Below are positions 17,215 to 25,238 of a stretch of DNA of 64,000 nt, one piece after another; position 1 is the first letter of the stretch, and every line of letters starts with the position of its first letter. A model generated the notes under the pieces. It was not told the DNA's origin. It made no database searches and saw only the letters and a program-made list of their open reading frames with translations. Made by a program: the position numbers and the translations under genes. The stretch covers positions 124,001-188,000 of the forward strand of contig NZ_LRFC01000038.1 in the NCBI RefSeq assembly GCF_001619875.1, given 5' to 3'. The stretch comes from Fictibacillus phosphorivorans. Lineage in GTDB: Bacteria > Bacillota > Bacilli > Bacillales > Fictibacillaceae.

Positions 17215-17475
17215 TGAAAGTGGTTGATTTCCGTTCCAGGTGCTCGCTTTCCGCGGGGCAGGCGGTGAGCCACATTTGTAGGTTTTACTTTTAAGTGTCT
17301 CACCTGTCTAGTTGCAGTGGCTAGCCCCTCGAGGTCAAAAGTTGAACGGCTAAGAAGGCTAGTGCGCCTTCCTTACCCATTCACCTTTTGCTTGTCGGGG
17401 CTTAACGAGCCACTTCCACTTTTCGGGCTGCCAGCCTGTCCCGCAGGAGTCTCGCACCTTCCACTCCAATCAACT
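17215..17475 (-). repeat. Intergenic palindromic element, copy C, split by an insertion
   Basis: Left part 17215-17308 and right part 17435-17475 together form one reverse-orientation copy of the 130-bp element (GTGGTTGATTTCCGTTCCAGG ... CACTCCAATCAACTC). Between them lies a different sequence of 126 bp. CCTGTC occurs at both junctions (17303-17308 and 17435-17440), as expected of a target-site duplication. Confidence 0.85.
17309..17434. mobile_element. 126-bp MITE-like insertion nested in repeat copy C
   Basis: Starts TAGTTGCAGTGGCTAGCCCC and ends GGGCTGCCAG, with imperfectly complementary ends (GCAGTGGCT...GCCCC versus GGGGC...AGCCACTTCC). It contains the phrase CGAGGTCAAAAGTTGAACGG, which I recall from very common intergenic repeats in Bacillus and Geobacillus. 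It is too short to encode anything. The 6-bp flanking duplication supports movement as a unit. Confidence 0.7.
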
Positions 17476-17559
17476 CACACCGAAGAAATACATATGTGGT
17501 CTGAAAGCAACCATCACTTAGAAGAAACTAAAAGATAAAGCACACTAAGGAGCAGGTGA

Positions 17560-18531
17560 ATGATTACTTTTGATAATGTTTCTAAAGAATATCCAGATGG
17601 GACGGCTGCTGTTCGTGATTTAAACCTCACGATACAACCAGGGGAATTTTTTGTTGTTATTGGTCCGAGCGGATGTGGGAAAACGACGATGCTTAAGATG
17701 ATCAATCGGCTTATTCGTCTTACAAAAGGCACGATCCTCATCGATAACAAGAGAATCAGTGATTACAAGATTGATGAGTTACGCTGGAACATCGGGTATG
17801 TTCTTCAGCAGATTGCTCTTTTTCCTCATATGACAATCTTGGAAAACATCAGCATCGTTCCCGAGTTGAAAGGCTGGGACAAAGAAAAAATTGGTAGAAG
17901 AGTGGACGAGCTTTTAGAAATGGTCGGCTTAGATCCTAAAACCTATCGAGATCGCAAACCTAAGGAGCTTTCCGGGGGACAGCAGCAGCGAGTAGGTGTC
18001 GTTCGTGCATTAGCTGCGGATCCTGACATCATTCTTATGGATGAGCCTTTTAGTGCACTGGACCCGATAAGCAGGGAAAAGCTGCAGGAAGATCTTTTTA
18101 CCTTACAAAGAAATATTAAAAAGACCATTGTTTTTGTGACCCATGATATGAAAGAAGCGATAAAGCTTGGAGATCGAATTTGTGTGATGAATGAAGGCTC
18201 TATCGTACAAGTCGGAACGCCCAAAGACCTGCTCGAAAACCCTGCCGATGATTTTGTAAGAAATTTTGTAGGCACGGATCGTGTGAGTTCTGTTGAAAAA
18301 ATGGATCTTACTAAGCTTGTAAGACCATTGAACGCTGAAGAGATCGGATTGGATTATCAATTACATAGCATCTCAGTAAAAACGAGTATAAAAGAGGCGC
18401 TTGAAATCTTAACTCACGAAGATGAAGTGACTGTTGAGGATCAAGGTGCGATCATAGGAAAAGTTAACAGACAGGCTGTTATTCAATATCTTGCAGATCA
18501 TTTGCAGGAAAGGGGTAACAGAGATGACTAG
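17560..18531 (+). CDS. ABC importer ATP-binding protein, OpuCA/ProV type
   Basis: 323 residues. Powers import of a compatible solute or related quaternary amine. Walker A is GPSGCGKTT (about 35-43), the Q-loop is YVLQQIALFPH, the signature is LSGGQQQRVG (about 140), and Walker B is IILMDEPFSALDP. After about residue 240 a regulatory region with CBS-like character follows (VKTSIKEALEILTHEDEVTVEDQG...). ATG 17560 has AGGAGCAGGTG upstream. It overlaps the next gene by 8 nt. Family relatives carry glycine betaine, choline, carnitine or ergothioneine. Confidence 0.9.
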   Translation: MITFDNVSKEYPDGTAAVRDLNLTIQPGEFFVVIGPSGCGKTTMLKMINRLIRLTKGTILIDNKRISDYKIDELRWNIGYVLQQIALFPHMTILENISIVPELKGWDKEKIGRRVDELLEMVGLDPKTYRDRKPKELSGGQQQRVGVVRALAADPDIILMDEPFSALDPISREKLQEDLFTLQRNIKKTIVFVTHDMKEAIKLGDRICVMNEGSIVQVGTPKDLLENPADDFVRNFVGTDRVSSVEKMDLTKLVRPLNAEEIGLDYQLHSISVKTSIKEALEILTHEDEVTVEDQGAIIGKVNRQAVIQYLADHLQERGNRDD

Positions 18532-20038
18532 TTTTTTGCAAGTTTTTCAAGACAGAAAAGGTGAACTCGCAAGTGCCCTAGTAGAGCATATTCAGATTTC
18601 ATTTATCGCTCTACTTTTTGCCGTTGTTATTTCGATACCCCTCGGAATCTATTTAACGAAAAAACCAAAGGCAGCTGAACCGATTATTGGAGTGACTGCT
18701 GTGCTGCAGACGATTCCTTCACTTGCTCTTCTAGGGCTCTTGATTCCACTATTCGGAATTGGGAAGGTGCCAGCGATTATCGCTCTTGTTGTATACGCGC
18801 TTCTGCCCATCTTAAGAAATACATATACAGGGATCAAAGAAGTCGATTCGTCCCTGATTGAAGCGGCGCGAGCAATGGGGATGAACAGCAGGAAGAGGCT
18901 GATGAAGGTTGAGCTTCCTTTAGCCATGCCTGTTATTATGGCCGGAATTCGAACCGCCATGGTCCTGATCATTGGTACAGCTACGCTGGCTGCTTTAATC
19001 GGCGCAGGTGGATTGGGCGATATTATCTTGCTTGGTATTGACCGCAATAATACGATGCTGATCGTGCTGGGAGCTGTTCCAGCTGCACTCTTAGCTATTT
19101 TATTCGATTTTTTGCTAAGAAGATTTGAGCTTTTATCTTTTAAGCGAGCACTAACAATCGTCAGTTCATTTTTGATAGCGGCTTTACTAATCATTCTTGT
19201 TCCTTTTGCTATGAAAGGCGGACAAGAGGATATTGTTATTGGCAGTAAACTAGGATCTGAGCCTGAGATCCTGATCAATATGTACAAGCTCTTGATTGAG
19301 GAAGAGACCGATTTAAATGTTGAACTAAAGCCAGGACTCGGTAAAACGTCCTTTGTGTTTAATGCGTTAAAATCAGGAAGTATTGATATCTATCCAGAAT
19401 TTACGGGTACTGCAATCGCCGAATTTTTAAAAGAAAGCGCAACAAGTACAGATAGCGAAAAAGTATATGAACAAGCCAGAAAAGGAATGGAAGCCAAGTT
19501 TGATATGCAGCTACTGAGCCCAATGAAATATAACAATACGTATGCGCTTGCTGTTCCGCAACAAGCGGCAAAGCAATACAACTTAAAAACCATTTCTGAT
19601 TTAAAGAGCGTCAGTCAAAGTTTGAATGCAGGGTTTACTTTGGAGTTTTCTGATCGGGAAGATGGCTACAAAGGAATCCAAAAGCTGTACAATATTCAGT
19701 TTGCAAACGTCAGAACGATGGAACCGAAACTAAGATATAACGCGGTGAAAAAGGGAGAAATTGATGTGGTGGATGCCTACTCAACAGACAGCGAGCTGCG
19801 TCAATATAACTTAGTCGTTTTAGAAGATGATAAGAAGCTTTTCCCGCCATATCAAGGGGCACCAATGCTGCGTAAAGAAACGGTAGAAAAGCATCCAGAG
19901 TTGAAGAAAGCATTAAACAAATTGGCTGGGAAAATTACGGATGATGAAATGCGTGAGATGAATTATAAGGTGAATGTTGAAGGAATGTCGCCTGTGGAAG
20001 TGGCTAAAGAATTCTTAGAGAAGGAAGGGCTGCATTAA
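18524..20038 (+). CDS. ABC importer permease fused to substrate-binding domain (OpuF/EgtU type)
   Basis: 504 residues. Residues 1 to about 215 are an OpuC/ProW-like permease with six segments and the EAA loop EAARAMGMNSRKRLMKVELPLAMP (about 105-130). Two further hydrophobic segments anchor the protein. Residues about 235-504 are a choline/betaine-type binding domain (VIGSKLGSEPEILINMYKLL; SGSIDIYPEFTGTA; PYQGAPMLRK). In B. subtilis OpuC these parts are separate proteins; here they form one chain, as in OpuF or EgtU. The substrate is open: glycine betaine, choline or ergothioneine. ATG 18524 overlaps the ATPase stop region (ATGACTAG). Confidence 0.88.
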   Translation: MTSFLQVFQDRKGELASALVEHIQISFIALLFAVVISIPLGIYLTKKPKAAEPIIGVTAVLQTIPSLALLGLLIPLFGIGKVPAIIALVVYALLPILRNTYTGIKEVDSSLIEAARAMGMNSRKRLMKVELPLAMPVIMAGIRTAMVLIIGTATLAALIGAGGLGDIILLGIDRNNTMLIVLGAVPAALLAILFDFLLRRFELLSFKRALTIVSSFLIAALLIILVPFAMKGGQEDIVIGSKLGSEPEILINMYKLLIEEETDLNVELKPGLGKTSFVFNALKSGSIDIYPEFTGTAIAEFLKESATSTDSEKVYEQARKGMEAKFDMQLLSPMKYNNTYALAVPQQAAKQYNLKTISDLKSVSQSLNAGFTLEFSDREDGYKGIQKLYNIQFANVRTMEPKLRYNAVKKGEIDVVDAYSTDSELRQYNLVVLEDDKKLFPPYQGAPMLRKETVEKHPELKKALNKLAGKITDDEMREMNYKVNVEGMSPVEVAKEFLEKEGLH

Positions 20039-20093
20039 CCTTCACTTAACAAGCTTTCTCTAATATTTCGACAAAAATTTCCCGGAAAATAAT

Positions 20094-20133
20094 AAACCAT
20101 CCATAGCAGTTTTGGACTGCATGGATGGTTTTC
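20094..20133. terminator. Bidirectional terminator
   Basis: Long stem AACCATCCAT..CAGT/ACTGC ATGGATGGTT between the ABC fusion gene and the opposing lipoprotein gene, with A- and T-runs on its flanks. Confidence 0.8.
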
Positions 20134-20135
20134 GT

Positions 20136-20807
20136 TTAGAAATCTACTTTAAACGTAAGTGGATCAGCTATCTTCTTTTTCTTATCATTAAGGACTTCAC
20201 TGGAAGTTATCGTTACGTTTTTGATTTTTTCTGGATCTGTCTCATCAATGATAAAGCCGAGGCTGCCGACTTTCTCTTCACCGGGCTTTAATTCGCCATT
20301 TAGTTTTTCTAAATAGAAGTCATCCTCCCACGTTACTGTTTCTCCTTGATCAGTTTTAATTTCTGATACAGGGTTGAAATGAACGTTTTCTTTACCGTTA
20401 TTTTTAATTCTTACGTTAACACGAACATAAGGGAATTTGTCTTTTTCGGTATAACCATGGAAGAAATCAATCAGATCAAGAGAAGGTGCGTAATCAAGCA
20501 CTTTTACTTCTGCAATCGTTAGCGAGATCAAATCTGATTTTTGTTCTTCACCGGGTTTTGCGTATTTTTTTAGTGTGACGGTTCCATCAGGATCTTCTAC
20601 TGTTTTGTTAATTTCTGTAAGCTCTGTATCATCAGAAGCCTGGGAACTGTCGTTAAACGAGAGTTCATCTTCATTCTTTGAAGGGGTTTCTTGTTTTTGT
20701 TCATTCTGCTGTGTTACGTTTTTCTTTTCTTGTTTTTCAGTATCCGTTGAACAGCCAGTAAAAATGACAGCTGTTAATCCAAGTAAGATCCAGCGTTTGA
20801 AAGCCAT
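20136..20807 (-). CDS. Lipoprotein with DUF4352-like domain
   Basis: 223 residues. The lipoprotein signal ends in the lipobox FTGC (Cys19). A Glu/Lys/Gln-rich linker (about 20-65) precedes a beta-sandwich resembling DUF4352/immunoglobulin-like lipoproteins of Bacilli (VRVNVRIKNNGKENVHFNPV; GELKPGEEKVGSLGFII). It should sit on the outer face of the membrane. Function unknown. It lies 80 nt downstream of the alkaline phosphatase gene on the same strand, separated by a hairpin, so partial read-through is possible. Confidence 0.78.
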   Translation of the reverse strand: MAFKRWILLGLTAVIFTGCSTDTEKQEKKNVTQQNEQKQETPSKNEDELSFNDSSQASDDTELTEINKTVEDPDGTVTLKKYAKPGEEQKSDLISLTIAEVKVLDYAPSLDLIDFFHGYTEKDKFPYVRVNVRIKNNGKENVHFNPVSEIKTDQGETVTWEDDFYLEKLNGELKPGEEKVGSLGFIIDETDPEKIKNVTITSSEVLNDKKKKIADPLTFKVDF

Positions 20808-20828
20808 AAAGGTACCTCCTAAAAGATA

Positions 20829-20860
20829 AGCACCCCGCTAAAAAACGGGATGCTTTTTTT
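20829..20860 (-). terminator. Hairpin between phosphatase and lipoprotein genes
   Basis: AAGCATCCCG/GCGGGGTGCTT stem followed by ATCTTTT on the minus strand. The U-tract there is modest, so it may terminate only partly before the lipoprotein gene. Confidence 0.6.
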
Positions 20861-20886
20861 GTTAGATTATCCTACTGGGATAAGGA

Positions 20887-22248
20887 TTATTTCTTTGCAG
20901 CAGATTTGGTTTTCTCAAGGATAGCGAAGATCTCTTTTGCAGTATCTGTGTTATCAATTTTTCCAGTGAAATGATCCATTCCTGGTCCATAAGCATAGAC
21001 ATTTACATCTTCACCAGTATGCCCATCTGTTGTCCACCCAGTTCCTGTACGAAGATCAAAGATCTTTTCGATGGCGTTATCGATTTCTAAAACATCACCG
21101 CTTTTTTCTTTTGCATCTTTAACAGATTGAACTTCTTCAGGTGTTAATTCAAGATCAATATACTTCTTTAATGTTTCTTCTACAGGTGCACCTTTTGCGA
21201 TTTCTTTTGCGATAAAGTCAGGTGTTTTCTTGGCTGCTTTAATATCAGCTGGATCCCACTTGTAGTCACCATCACGTCCCATTGTCATACCGCCTGTTGA
21301 GTGGTCGGCTGTTGTGATAACAAGCGTGTGCTTGTCCTTTTTAGCAAATTCGATAGCAGATTCGAAAGCTTGTTCAAAGTCTTGCATCTCACTCATTCCT
21401 GCAACAACATCATTGTCATGGCCAGCCCAGTCAATTTGGCTTCCTTCAACCATAAGGAAGAATCCTTTGTCATTTTTATTTAAACGATTCAATGCAGAGT
21501 TAGTCATTTCCTTCAATGAAGGCTGTTCTTTAGGACGATCGATCATTTTATCAATCTCTTTCGGGGCAAACAATCCTAAAATTTGTTCGTTGTCGTCTTT
21601 TAACATATCTTCACGGTTTGTAACGTAAGAATAACCGTCTTTTTGGAATTCCTCTGTAATGTTGCGATCTTTACGATCAAAATAGCTTGTACCGCCACCT
21701 AAAATAACGTCAACCTTATGCTTGCCGTTCACCATATCATCGTAATAGTCATCTGCAATTTGGTTGTAGTTTTCACGAGATTCGTCATGCGCACCAAATG
21801 CTGCAGGTGTAGCGTGGTTGATTTGAGATGTTGCGACTAAACCAGTTGATTTTCCGTTTTCTTTCGCTTGTTCTAATACTGTTTTTACATCTTGTTTTTC
21901 CATATCAACCGCGATTGCGCCGTTGTATGTTTTGATTCCTGAAGACATAGATGTAGCTGCCGCGGCAGAATCTGTTACGCTCTCTTTTTTATCATGAGAA
22001 TACGTGGACTGCATCCCTACTAAATACTTGTCGAACGCTGTGTCTTCCATCATAGGAGTGCTTTTATCGTCTTTAAATGCGCGGTAGGCTGTCGTATAAG
22101 TAGGACCCATGCCATCACCGATTAAGAAGATTACATTTCTAATTTCGTTTTTGTTCTGATCCTCAGCTGATGCCTGATTTATAGCTAAACTGCTTATTGC
22201 AAGTGTTGAAGCCATTGCGACAGTTAAGACTTTTTTTGATATACGCAT
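20887..22248 (-). CDS. phoA: Secreted alkaline phosphatase (PhoA family)
   Basis: 453 residues. Releases phosphate from organic esters outside the cell. The signal peptide (KKVLTVAMASTLAISSLAINQASA, cleavage near residue 28) is clear. The nucleophile is Ser94 in TDSAAAAT. Metal ligands include IGDGMG (about 44), EGSQIDWAGHDND, TADHSTGG and TDGHTGEDV (His). Length and motifs match B. subtilis PhoA/PhoB-type enzymes; which of the two it is equivalent to cannot be decided. Pho boxes upstream indicate induction by phosphate starvation through PhoP. Confidence 0.94.
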   Translation of the reverse strand: MRISKKVLTVAMASTLAISSLAINQASAEDQNKNEIRNVIFLIGDGMGPTYTTAYRAFKDDKSTPMMEDTAFDKYLVGMQSTYSHDKKESVTDSAAAATSMSSGIKTYNGAIAVDMEKQDVKTVLEQAKENGKSTGLVATSQINHATPAAFGAHDESRENYNQIADDYYDDMVNGKHKVDVILGGGTSYFDRKDRNITEEFQKDGYSYVTNREDMLKDDNEQILGLFAPKEIDKMIDRPKEQPSLKEMTNSALNRLNKNDKGFFLMVEGSQIDWAGHDNDVVAGMSEMQDFEQAFESAIEFAKKDKHTLVITTADHSTGGMTMGRDGDYKWDPADIKAAKKTPDFIAKEIAKGAPVEETLKKYIDLELTPEEVQSVKDAKEKSGDVLEIDNAIEKIFDLRTGTGWTTDGHTGEDVNVYAYGPGMDHFTGKIDNTDTAKEIFAILEKTKSAAKK

Positions 22249-22289
22249 AATTGCCTCCTGTTGTATTCGTAGTTGTCTTACAGGGAGAA

Positions 22290-22343
22290 ATTATACTCGC
22301 ATAACATTTCGGTTAGATTATGAGAATGTAAAGGTTGTGTAAA
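22290..22343 (-). promoter_or_regulatory. Pho box and promoter of phoA
   Basis: On the minus strand TTTACA occurs twice with a 5-bp gap (22343-22338 and 22332-22327), the 11-bp spacing of PhoP-binding direct repeats (TTAACA-like). A TATAAT -10 box lies downstream at 22295-22290. No good -35 box is present, as expected for an activator-dependent promoter. Confidence 0.75.
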
Positions 22344-22475
22344 TAAAAGGGAAATTGTTTTCTGTTAAGAAAGGATGAGGGATTAGGCTGAAAAAAAACC
22401 GCTGGGTGTTTTGTCAAAAATCGGATAAATATTTTTATGTACGAATATATTTCATTTAACTGCGGAATTAATAGT

Positions 22476-22512
22476 GGATTACCTCGTATAAAAACTGAAT
22501 TACCTCGTATAA
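22476..22512. repeat. Two-unit 21-bp-step repeat
   Basis: ATTACCTCGTATAA occurs at 22478 and 22499, exactly 21 bp apart. It is the smallest of the 21-bp-step loci and lies between the ald terminator and the phoA promoter. The rest of this gap shows nothing else. Confidence 0.6.
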
Positions 22513-22551
22513 GGAGTTTGTCTGTCTAAAACGTTATTTTGCGAATACATC

Positions 22552-22590
22552 AAAAAGAGGCTATGACTCAGGATTTTGAGTCAGCCTCTT
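22552..22590 (-). terminator. Terminator of ald
   Basis: AGAGGCTGACTCA/TGAGTCATAGCCTCT stem with TTTTT on the minus strand. Confidence 0.85.
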
Positions 22591-22604
22591 CTATTTCGTA
22601 TGAA

Positions 22605-23735
22605 TTATACCGTTTGAACCGCTTTTTCAAGAGCTGTTTCAGCTGGAACATAGTCGTAGCCAAGATCAGTCGCTACAGCTTCATAAGTTACGTATCCGCC
22701 AGCTGTGTTAAGTCCAGCTTTAAGAGATGCGTTTTGAGCGATTGCTTCTTGTGCTCCTTTGTTAGCAATTTGAAGTGCATAAGGAACGGTTACGTTTGTT
22801 AGTGCGATCGTTGAAGTACGCGGCACGGCACCAGGCATGTTTGCTACTGCATAGTGAACAACACCGTGCTTGTCGTATGTCGGGTTGTCATGTGTTGTGA
22901 TGCGGTCAACTGTTTCAAAAATACCGCCTTGGTCGATCGCAACGTCAACGACAACAGAACCTGGAGTCATGGATTTGATCATTTCTTCTGTTACTAATTT
23001 AGGTGCTTTTGCTCCTGGAATTAATACAGCTCCGATTACAAGATCAGATTCAGCAACAGCTTGAGCGATGTTTAATGGGTTAGACATCAGCGTTTGGATA
23101 CTGTTTCCGAAGATATCGTCTAGTTGACGCAGACGGTCCGGGCTAAGGTCGATAATTGTAACATCAGCGCCAAGTCCGATCGCAACTTTAGCTGCGTTCG
23201 TACCAACAACACCGCCACCGATGATTGTTACTTTGCCGCGACGAACACCTGGTACGCCTGCTAGAAGGATACCTTTTCCGCCTTTAGGCTTCTCAAGGAA
23301 CTGTGCACCGATTTGTGCAGACATGCGCCCAGCAACTTCACTCATTGGTGTTAATAGAGGAAGTGTGCGGTTAAATTCAACTGTTTCATAAGCGATCGCT
23401 GTTACACCGCTCTCCGTTAGTGCTTTCGCCAAAGCTGGCTCAGCCGCTAAGTGAAGATATGTAAACAGGATCAAATCTGAACGGAAGTACTTATATTCAG
23501 AAGCTAATGGTTCTTTAACCTTCATAACCATTTCTGCAGCCCATGCGTCTTTCGCTTCTGCAACGATTTCTGCGCCTGCTGCTGCATAGTCTTCGTTTGT
23601 AAAGCCGCTGCCAACACCCGCATTGTTTTCTACAAGTACTTTATGGCCTGCTGCTGTTAATGTAATCACACCTGATGGCGTAATCGCAACGCGGTTTTCA
23701 TTGTTTTTAATCTCTGCTGGAATTCCGATAATCAT
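22605..23735 (-). CDS. ald: Alanine dehydrogenase
   Basis: 376 residues. NAD-dependent, reversible conversion of L-alanine to pyruvate and ammonia, used in alanine catabolism and sporulation. The N-terminal substrate domain holds [15 protein letters not shown] (Arg15 area) and VMKVKEP (Lys about 74). His96 is in FTYLHLA. The Rossmann fold is [29 protein letters not shown] (about 168-197). Length and sequence match Bacillus Ald closely. The PucR-type regulator gene immediately upstream on the same strand supports the call. Confidence 0.97.
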   Translation of the reverse strand: MIIGIPAEIKNNENRVAITPSGVITLTAAGHKVLVENNAGVGSGFTNEDYAAAGAEIVAEAKDAWAAEMVMKVKEPLASEYKYFRSDLILFTYLHLAAEPALAKALTESGVTAIAYETVEFNRTLPLLTPMSEVAGRMSAQIGAQFLEKPKGGKGILLAGVPGVRRGKVTIIGGGVVGTNAAKVAIGLGADVTIIDLSPDRLRQLDDIFGNSIQTLMSNPLNIAQAVAESDLVIGAVLIPGAKAPKLVTEEMIKSMTPGSVVVDVAIDQGGIFETVDRITTHDNPTYDKHGVVHYAVANMPGAVPRTSTIALTNVTVPYALQIANKGAQEAIAQNASLKAGLNTAGGYVTYEAVATDLGYDYVPAETALEKAVQTV

Positions 23736-23837
23736 TTGTGAATCCTCCTATATATATGAGTCATTGAGTGCGTTTTCAATTGTGATTTCAGTATAGTTCG
23801 GAGGTAAACGCTTTGCATTGTTAGGAAACTAGAAAAT

Positions 23838-23872
23838 AAAAAAAAGCATTTGTGAATTTTCACAAACGCTCC
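23838..23872 (-). terminator. Terminator of adeR
   Basis: AGCGTTTGTGAA/TTCACAAATGCT stem followed by eight T on the minus strand. The stem overlaps the 3' end of adeR, keeping it separate from ald. Confidence 0.85.
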
Positions 23873-25107
23873 TGCTTAAAAAGTCTATTCATCTTAAAAT
23901 CCAGGTAGATCATAATTTTTTGGTGAGGGCTTTTCATGTCAATGTTGGTGATCTCGCTAATTCGCTTTAAACGATAAAGCAACGTGTTCATGTGAATGTG
24001 AAGGACTTCTGATGCCTTATTCAAGTTTTCGTCCATTGTTAAATACGTCTCTAGCGTGTGATAGAGCTCCGTTTTATGCAGACGGTCATACTCCTGCAGC
24101 GATCGAAGCATTTCGTTTTGATAGCCTTGCCTTTGTTGTTTATCATAAATCGCATCTAAAAACTGGTAGATGCCGAGTTCATGGTAGCCGTTCAGGTTTA
24201 GTGTTTCACCGCCTAGCTTTTCGTGGACAGCGAGTACACTGGATGCTTCTTTATAACTTTTTTCAACATGTGAAAAAGAAGAGACAAGACTGCCGTAAGC
24301 CGCTTTTATTTCAGAAACTGAAAATCGTTCTTTCATATGAGTAAAAAAGGACTCCACAAAAGATTTTGCCAGGTCTAATGGCGGCTCTTTGCCAACGAAT
24401 GAGGCAAGGAGAAGCATTTGGTTTGCGTCTGCGGCAGACAAGAGGACATTGATCTTTTGATTGACCGCTGCCAAGTATAGAATGTCTTTTTCTAATGCAG
24501 GCGTTACTTCGTCCTCTAGCTGCAAAATAAATACGGTCGCAGGAAGGACTGGCAAAATGTTGAGTTCATGCAGTTTTTCTAAAATACGTTCTTCTTGAGG
24601 AAGATTTCCTGTAAGCATCTTCCAAAAAAGCTCTTGCCGGTTTTCTTCTTTCTTTTTTGTGCCGATCTGCATTTGTAGAAGCTGACTTTTAGCAGAAGCA
24701 GCGGCTAGTTTTAACAACTGCATATCCTCTTGAGTTAGCTGTTTTTCGACCTCTAGAACCCAAATATAACCGAGAACTTCATTGTTTTTTCGTATGGAAA
24801 CGGCCACGCGGTCACCAAGTCCAACCTTTTGGATAGAACTAACCCGCACTGGGTCATCACTTTCTTGCAGTCTTGGAATCACGCCATCCTTCCAAAGACT
24901 GTTCACTACTTTTTCAGGTACGCGGCGCCCGATAATGGTTGCAATGCGCGCCGGATCTGTGCCGTCTTCGTGTGTACTGTAAGCAAGGAGACGATGGTTC
25001 TGATCTTCAATCGTTACAGGGCATGACAAAACATCGCTAATTTTATCTGCTAAATTTTCAAGACTGCCGAATGTCCCTTTAAAAGGATCTGATTGATAGT
25101 TCTTCAT
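23860..25107 (-). CDS. adeR: PucR-family transcriptional activator, AdeR-like
   Basis: 415 residues. The C-terminal PucR helix-turn-helix is visible (LHKTELYHTLETYLTMDENLNKASEVLHIHMNTLLYRLKRISEITNIDM, about 355-405). Before it come a GGDEF-like central region and an N-terminal sensor part (LADKISDVLSCPVTIEDQNHRLLAYSTHE). In B. subtilis the relative AdeR activates ald; the same neighbour here makes that the likely target. ATG 25107 follows GGGAGAA by 7 nt; the frame continues upstream without a ribosome site. Confidence 0.88.
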   Translation of the reverse strand: MKNYQSDPFKGTFGSLENLADKISDVLSCPVTIEDQNHRLLAYSTHEDGTDPARIATIIGRRVPEKVVNSLWKDGVIPRLQESDDPVRVSSIQKVGLGDRVAVSIRKNNEVLGYIWVLEVEKQLTQEDMQLLKLAAASAKSQLLQMQIGTKKKEENRQELFWKMLTGNLPQEERILEKLHELNILPVLPATVFILQLEDEVTPALEKDILYLAAVNQKINVLLSAADANQMLLLASFVGKEPPLDLAKSFVESFFTHMKERFSVSEIKAAYGSLVSSFSHVEKSYKEASSVLAVHEKLGGETLNLNGYHELGIYQFLDAIYDKQQRQGYQNEMLRSLQEYDRLHKTELYHTLETYLTMDENLNKASEVLHIHMNTLLYRLKRISEITNIDMKSPHQKIMIYLDFKMNRLFKQERL

Positions 25108-25238
25108 TACTTTTTCTCCCGCCAATGGTTTCTTTGGTTTTATTCTACCGAAAAAGGGAACGGGATTACAGGAGAAAAGCAATGGATTGTAGAAATGTTA
25201 ATAAGGTAAAGGAATGCAAATGTATAGGGGGATTAATA

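Noticed and set aside
17317-17538. 73-codon frame between the queuosine transporter and the ABC ATPase genes
   Set aside because: It lies within the nested repeat elements and translates repeat DNA.
18649-19287. 212-codon frame opposite the ABC permease domain
   Set aside because: Minus-strand shadow with Ser/Ile-rich composition typical of antisense reading.
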